Below are positions 7,694-9,668 of a DNA stretch of 9,668 bases, one piece after another (the stretch's first letter is position 1; each line of letters starts with the position of its first letter). The notes beneath the pieces are model-generated. The model searched no databases. It worked only from the letters and a program-made list of their open reading frames with translations, and was not told the DNA's origin. The stretch is from CANLBN01 sp047638515 (GTDB taxonomy: Bacteria > Pseudomonadota > Gammaproteobacteria > Pseudomonadales > Cellvibrionaceae), in NCBI GenBank assembly GCA_047638515.1, contig JBLIME010000098.1:1-9668 (forward strand). Direction: 5' to 3'. The translations under genes and the position numbers were made by a program.

Positions 7694-7749
7694 TTGATAA
7701 GGCAGCGGTTTTAATGCGGCATTAAATTAGAATTCAATTCTTTAGTACA

Positions 7750-8144
7750 ATGAAAAGCATACCTTTTTTAGAAGGTGCTTTGGTAGATTATTCTAAAAAC
7801 AACATGGGTGCGCAAGTAGCCGTTAAAGCGCTTAAGTCGAAACACCTTATATCGATGACCGTAGTCCACTTAAGGAGCGGATTAATTACATTCTTTACGA
7901 TGATATTAGTCCTTCATTGGCCGCTCACGGTGGTGAAGTGTCACTGCTTGAGGTTACGGATAGAGAATTAGCTATTTTAAAATTTAGCGGGGGGGTCCCA
8001 AAATTTCATCTCTGTTGATGTGTCTTTAAATACACGGAGTTGAGATTGCACTATTAAAAGGTATTTTAGAACTTACCCCCCGTAAGTGATCAAACTCAAC
8101 GCTTATCAACTTATATTGAGAGGCATTGGTACTATTTAACATAA
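7750..8144 (+). pseudogene. nfuA: nfuA remnant (Fe-S cluster carrier), decayed
   Basis: NfuA carries and delivers 4Fe-4S clusters through a C-terminal NifU domain. Pieces in order: IPFLEGALVDYSKNNMGAQV plus AVKA, which is the end of the A-type domain; a frameshift near 7840; then YIDDRSPLKERINYILYDDI, SPSLAAHGGEVSLLEV and LAILKFSGG. An extra G in a G7 run (7989-7995) then shifts into SQNFISVDVSL, and further shifts give HGVEIALLKGILEL and SDQTQRLSTY. The invariant CxxC is now SxxF: TCC at 7996-7998 and TTC at 8005-8007, each one base from TGC. About 100 N-terminal codons are missing (family about 190) and an in-frame TAA at 7723-7725 blocks upstream extension. It lies first in line behind the divergent promoter. 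Confidence 0.85.
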
Positions 8145-8289
8145 GCAAGAAGACGGCACCCAAAGCATTGAATTCGCATTTTGCCTATTTTAACGATGTA
8201 ACTCACAATCCGATGTTGATATGAATGTGTAGTCAATCTTCAAGTCTGGCTGCCCAATATACCGAAGCAATTATACAGGAAAAAAGGCT

Positions 8290-8535
8290 ATGAAACCCAT
8301 GCAATATAAATTATTGGAACGCTTTCGACAGGTATTTCCCGAGGCCATGATTGAGGACGAGAACCATCTTCACATCAGCCACGCTGGTGCCAAAGTCGGT
8401 GCTGGGCCTTTTAAAATCCAAGTAATCGATGCTAAGTTCAACGAGTTACACCGTATCGACAGGCACCAGCCTATCTACAACGCCTTGCCCGACGAGATGC
8501 CCGGCGGCTGCATGCAAGGGATGTCATCATCATGA
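8290..8535 (+). CDS. BolA-family protein, C-terminus possibly frameshifted
   Basis: An 81-residue BolA-fold protein. BolA proteins pair with monothiol glutaredoxins and help in Fe-S delivery. The family core is clear: LLERFRQVFPEAMIEDENHL, HLHISHAGAKVGAGPFKIQV, FNELHRIDRHQPIYNALPDE and MPGG. The usual end of the family, IHAL followed by a short strand and T-P-E-E, is absent; the frame instead ends GGCMQGMSSS, losing the invariant C-terminal His that serves as an Fe-S ligand. One frame over (8508-8546) the DNA reads LHARDVIIMTQEE, so a one-base deletion near 8508 is likely. ATG at 8290 has ACAGGA about 8 bases upstream. Its TGA overlaps the annotated rubredoxin ATG (ATGA). Probable partner genes follow on the same strand. 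Confidence 0.75.
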   Translation: MKPMQYKLLERFRQVFPEAMIEDENHLHISHAGAKVGAGPFKIQVIDAKFNELHRIDRHQPIYNALPDEMPGGCMQGMSSS

Positions 8536-8732
8536 CCCAGGAAGAAGCCGGAAATGCGGCAACCCAATGGAGGTCGTGGATGTGTCTTCTCTGCGGATGG
8601 GTATATGACGAAGCTGCCGGTCTACCCGATGAAGAGATAGCTCCCGGCACTCGCTGGGAAGACGTGCCATCGGACTGGATGTGCCCAGAATGCGGCGCGG
8701 GCAAAGAAGATTTTGACATGGTTGAAGTCTAA
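8532..8732 (+). CDS. Rubredoxin
   Basis: A small one-iron electron carrier of 66 residues from ATG 8532. Both iron-binding knuckles are present: MCLLCGWVYDEAAG with Cys18 and Cys21, and WMCPECGAGKEDF with Cys51 and Cys54. GLPDEEIAPGTRWEDVPSDW between them is the typical rubredoxin core. The start is uncertain. ATG 8532 has AAGGG 11 bases upstream and gives an unusual 16-residue lead, MTQEEAGNAATQWRSW, whose first part looks like the missing BolA end. ATG 8580 has GGAGG six bases upstream but drops the conserved aromatic residue two before the first Cys. The ATGA overlap with bolA implies translational coupling. The electron-transfer partner is not visible here. Confidence 0.92.
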   Translation: MTQEEAGNAATQWRSWMCLLCGWVYDEAAGLPDEEIAPGTRWEDVPSDWMCPECGAGKEDFDMVEV

Positions 8733-8733
8733 A

Positions 8734-8958
8734 ATGGCTATATTTACCGAACAGCATGGGGACTGATTTTTATCCCGTTTTGGAGTGCGCCCCAATAGCG
8801 CCAGACTCTCAGTAACATCGACCACAGACGGCGAGTCTCAGGCCAATCTGGATGAAGCAGTCTGTTGGATCGATGCAACGCCGACAGGCAGATTTTTCTT
8901 TCTTTATCCCCCAGAGGTACGACAGGATGCAAAACGTGACACCACCGGAACTTGCTGA
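8734..8958 (+). pseudogene. Possible small broken gene between rubredoxin and rhodanese
   Basis: One base after the rubredoxin stop an ATG (8734) opens MAIFTEQHGD, stopped by TGA at 8764-8766. The same frame then stays open for 63 codons to TGA at 8956-8958 and includes ANLDEAVCWIDATPTGRFFF and LYPPEVRQDA. The GC-rich composition resembles the flanking genes. I do not recognise the product. It overlaps the rhodanese start by about 30 bases. It could be a small gene of the operon broken by a nonsense mutation, or chance. Confidence 0.3.
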
Positions 8959-9250
8959 ATGGCTCGATAAGGCGGATCGCTTCCAGCCCATGCTACTCGA
9001 TGTACGTGAGCCGTGGGAATTTCAGACCTGCCATATTGAAGGTGCCTTGACGATACCGATGAATAACATCCCCGACAAGCTTTTCGAACTGGATAAGGAG
9101 CAACCAATTATCTGCATCTGTCACCACGGTGTACGCAGCATGCGGGTTGCATTATTTTTAGAAGAATATGGTTTTATCCAAATCAGCAATCTAACAGGTG
9201 GCGTTCATGCTTGGGCTCAGCAGGTTGACAGCACAATGCCGACCTATTGA
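8927..9250 (+). CDS. Single-domain rhodanese-like sulfurtransferase
   Basis: A 107-residue protein with one rhodanese domain, which moves sulfane sulfur through a cysteine persulfide. Seen in order: NVTPPELAEWLD at 3-14, LLDVREPWEFQTCHIEGA at 23-40, IPMNNIPDKL, the active-site loop CHHGVRS with Cys65, and SNLTGGVHAWAQQVD near the end, the standard C-terminal segment. A longer frame opens at 8852, but its 25 extra residues fit no rhodanese, and AGAGG at 8913-8917 lies nine bases before ATG 8927, so I take 8927 as the start. Its place between rubredoxin and an Mrp ATPase suggests sulfur supply or persulfide handling linked to Fe-S assembly; the acceptor is unknown. Confidence 0.9.
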   Translation: MQNVTPPELAEWLDKADRFQPMLLDVREPWEFQTCHIEGALTIPMNNIPDKLFELDKEQPIICICHHGVRSMRVALFLEEYGFIQISNLTGGVHAWAQQVDSTMPTY

Positions 9251-9373
9251 ACCTTGTATGCAACGACTTCTGAAATACTAGTTGGTGAGCGAAGGTACTC
9301 GGGCCCATTATTTATTCTGGGTCAGAGCTCACAATCATTCACCCAATTAACTGAAGATATAAGGAACATTGCC

Positions 9374-9668
9374 ATGCTGACGACTAATAAGCATCAACCT
9401 CAAGCACCGAGCACATCATCCCAGCCAGCAACTAGCGCCGAGAAACTGCCGGGGATCCGTCACATTATCGCCGTTGGCAGCGGCAAAGGTGGCGTTGGAA
9501 AATCTACAGTAAGTGTTAACCTAGGACTCGCTCTGCAACAACTTGGGGGGCGCGTCGGGATAATAGATGCCGATATTCTTGGCCCCAGTATCCCAGGCAT
9601 GCTCGGCATCCCAACTGGAGGAAAGCCCGAGACGACTCCAGAAGGCAAGATGATCCCAGCACAGCAGC
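9374..9668 (+). CDS. mrp: Mrp/ApbC-type Fe-S carrier ATPase, N-terminal part (partial)
   Basis: The gene starts at ATG 9374, with AAGGA at 9361-9365 eight bases upstream, and runs off the window after 98 codons. It is a P-loop ATPase of the Mrp/NBP35/ApbC family that binds and transfers 4Fe-4S clusters in the cytoplasm. The deviant Walker A motif SGKGGVGKST is at 36-45 and DADILGPSIPGML at 65-77. The segment before the P-loop is only about 30 residues, rich in Pro/Ser/Thr/Gln, so this is the short form without the N-terminal MIP18 (DUF59) domain found in longer bacterial Mrp proteins. The metal-binding CxxC near the C-terminus would lie beyond the window. A gap of 123 bases separates it from the rhodanese gene, with no clear terminator, so co-transcription is plausible. 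Confidence 0.92.
   Translation, partial: MLTTNKHQPQAPSTSSQPATSAEKLPGIRHIIAVGSGKGGVGKSTVSVNLGLALQQLGGRVGIIDADILGPSIPGMLGIPTGGKPETTPEGKMIPAQQ

Noticed and set aside
4477..8766. Three in-frame TGA codons (fagA, IS6, 8764) as evidence that TGA encodes an amino acid.
   Set aside because: TGA ends the csiV-like, phosphorylase, BolA-like and rhodanese frames at expected family ends, and intact genes use TGG for Trp; nonsense mutation is simpler.
8852..8926. N-terminal extension of the rhodanese from ATG 8852.
   Set aside because: The 25 residues fit no rhodanese, and a better ribosome-binding site precedes ATG 8927.
8471..9107. Several minus-strand frames across the rubredoxin and rhodanese genes.
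   Set aside because: Antisense shadows in GC-rich coding DNA with no motif or ribosome-binding site.
9302..9325. GGCCC/GGGTC hairpin as a terminator before mrp.
   Set aside because: Five pairs with one wobble, a long loop and no T-run; too weak to call.

Overview
The window looks like a stretch of a gammaproteobacterial chromosome in active gene decay. The clues are a CsiV-type tail facing an S-methyl-5'-thioinosine phosphorylase gene (both genes also occur close together in Pseudomonas), a FagA-like frame directly upstream of class II fumarase (the fagA-fumC order of pseudomonads), and NfuA, BolA and short-form Mrp proteins of proteobacterial type. No RNA gene, CRISPR array or replication origin was seen. 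All readings come from inspection by eye; no database search was run.

Left part (1-2909). The last 33 codons of a csiV-like gene end at 104. A convergent phosphorylase gene (666-1430, minus) is intact. Around it lie gene-poor stretches of about 560 and 700 bases. The second holds a hydrophobic minus-strand remnant and leads into an orphan plus-strand frame of about 120 codons (2130-2489) that I cannot identify.

Middle (2910-5745). fumC is intact on the minus strand. Directly upstream is a fagA-like gene broken by one in-frame TGA, with the family tail still readable behind it; it also carries a 12-bp in-frame tandem repeat. Further right is an IS6-family transposase remnant with one nonsense codon and two frameshifts, its three catalytic acidic residues still readable.

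Right part (6154-9668). This is a sulfur and iron-sulfur locus arranged divergently around a striking operator. On the minus strand are a MarR-family regulator with a C-terminal cysteine cluster and then a decayed YeiH-family membrane transporter. On the plus strand are a decayed nfuA (both CxxC cysteines replaced), a bolA-like gene, rubredoxin, a single-domain rhodanese, and the start of an Mrp/ApbC-type Fe-S carrier ATPase that runs off the window. The operator (two palindromes sharing one centre at 7665.5) lies between divergent promoter-like elements. My inference is that the regulator controls both arms in response to a sulfur or Fe-S signal.

Caveat: several frame breaks sit in homopolymers (G7 in nfuA, T8 in yeiH), where assembly error is possible. 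The nonsense codons, the two Cys substitutions and the missing 5' ends are not explained that way, so I favour real decay.
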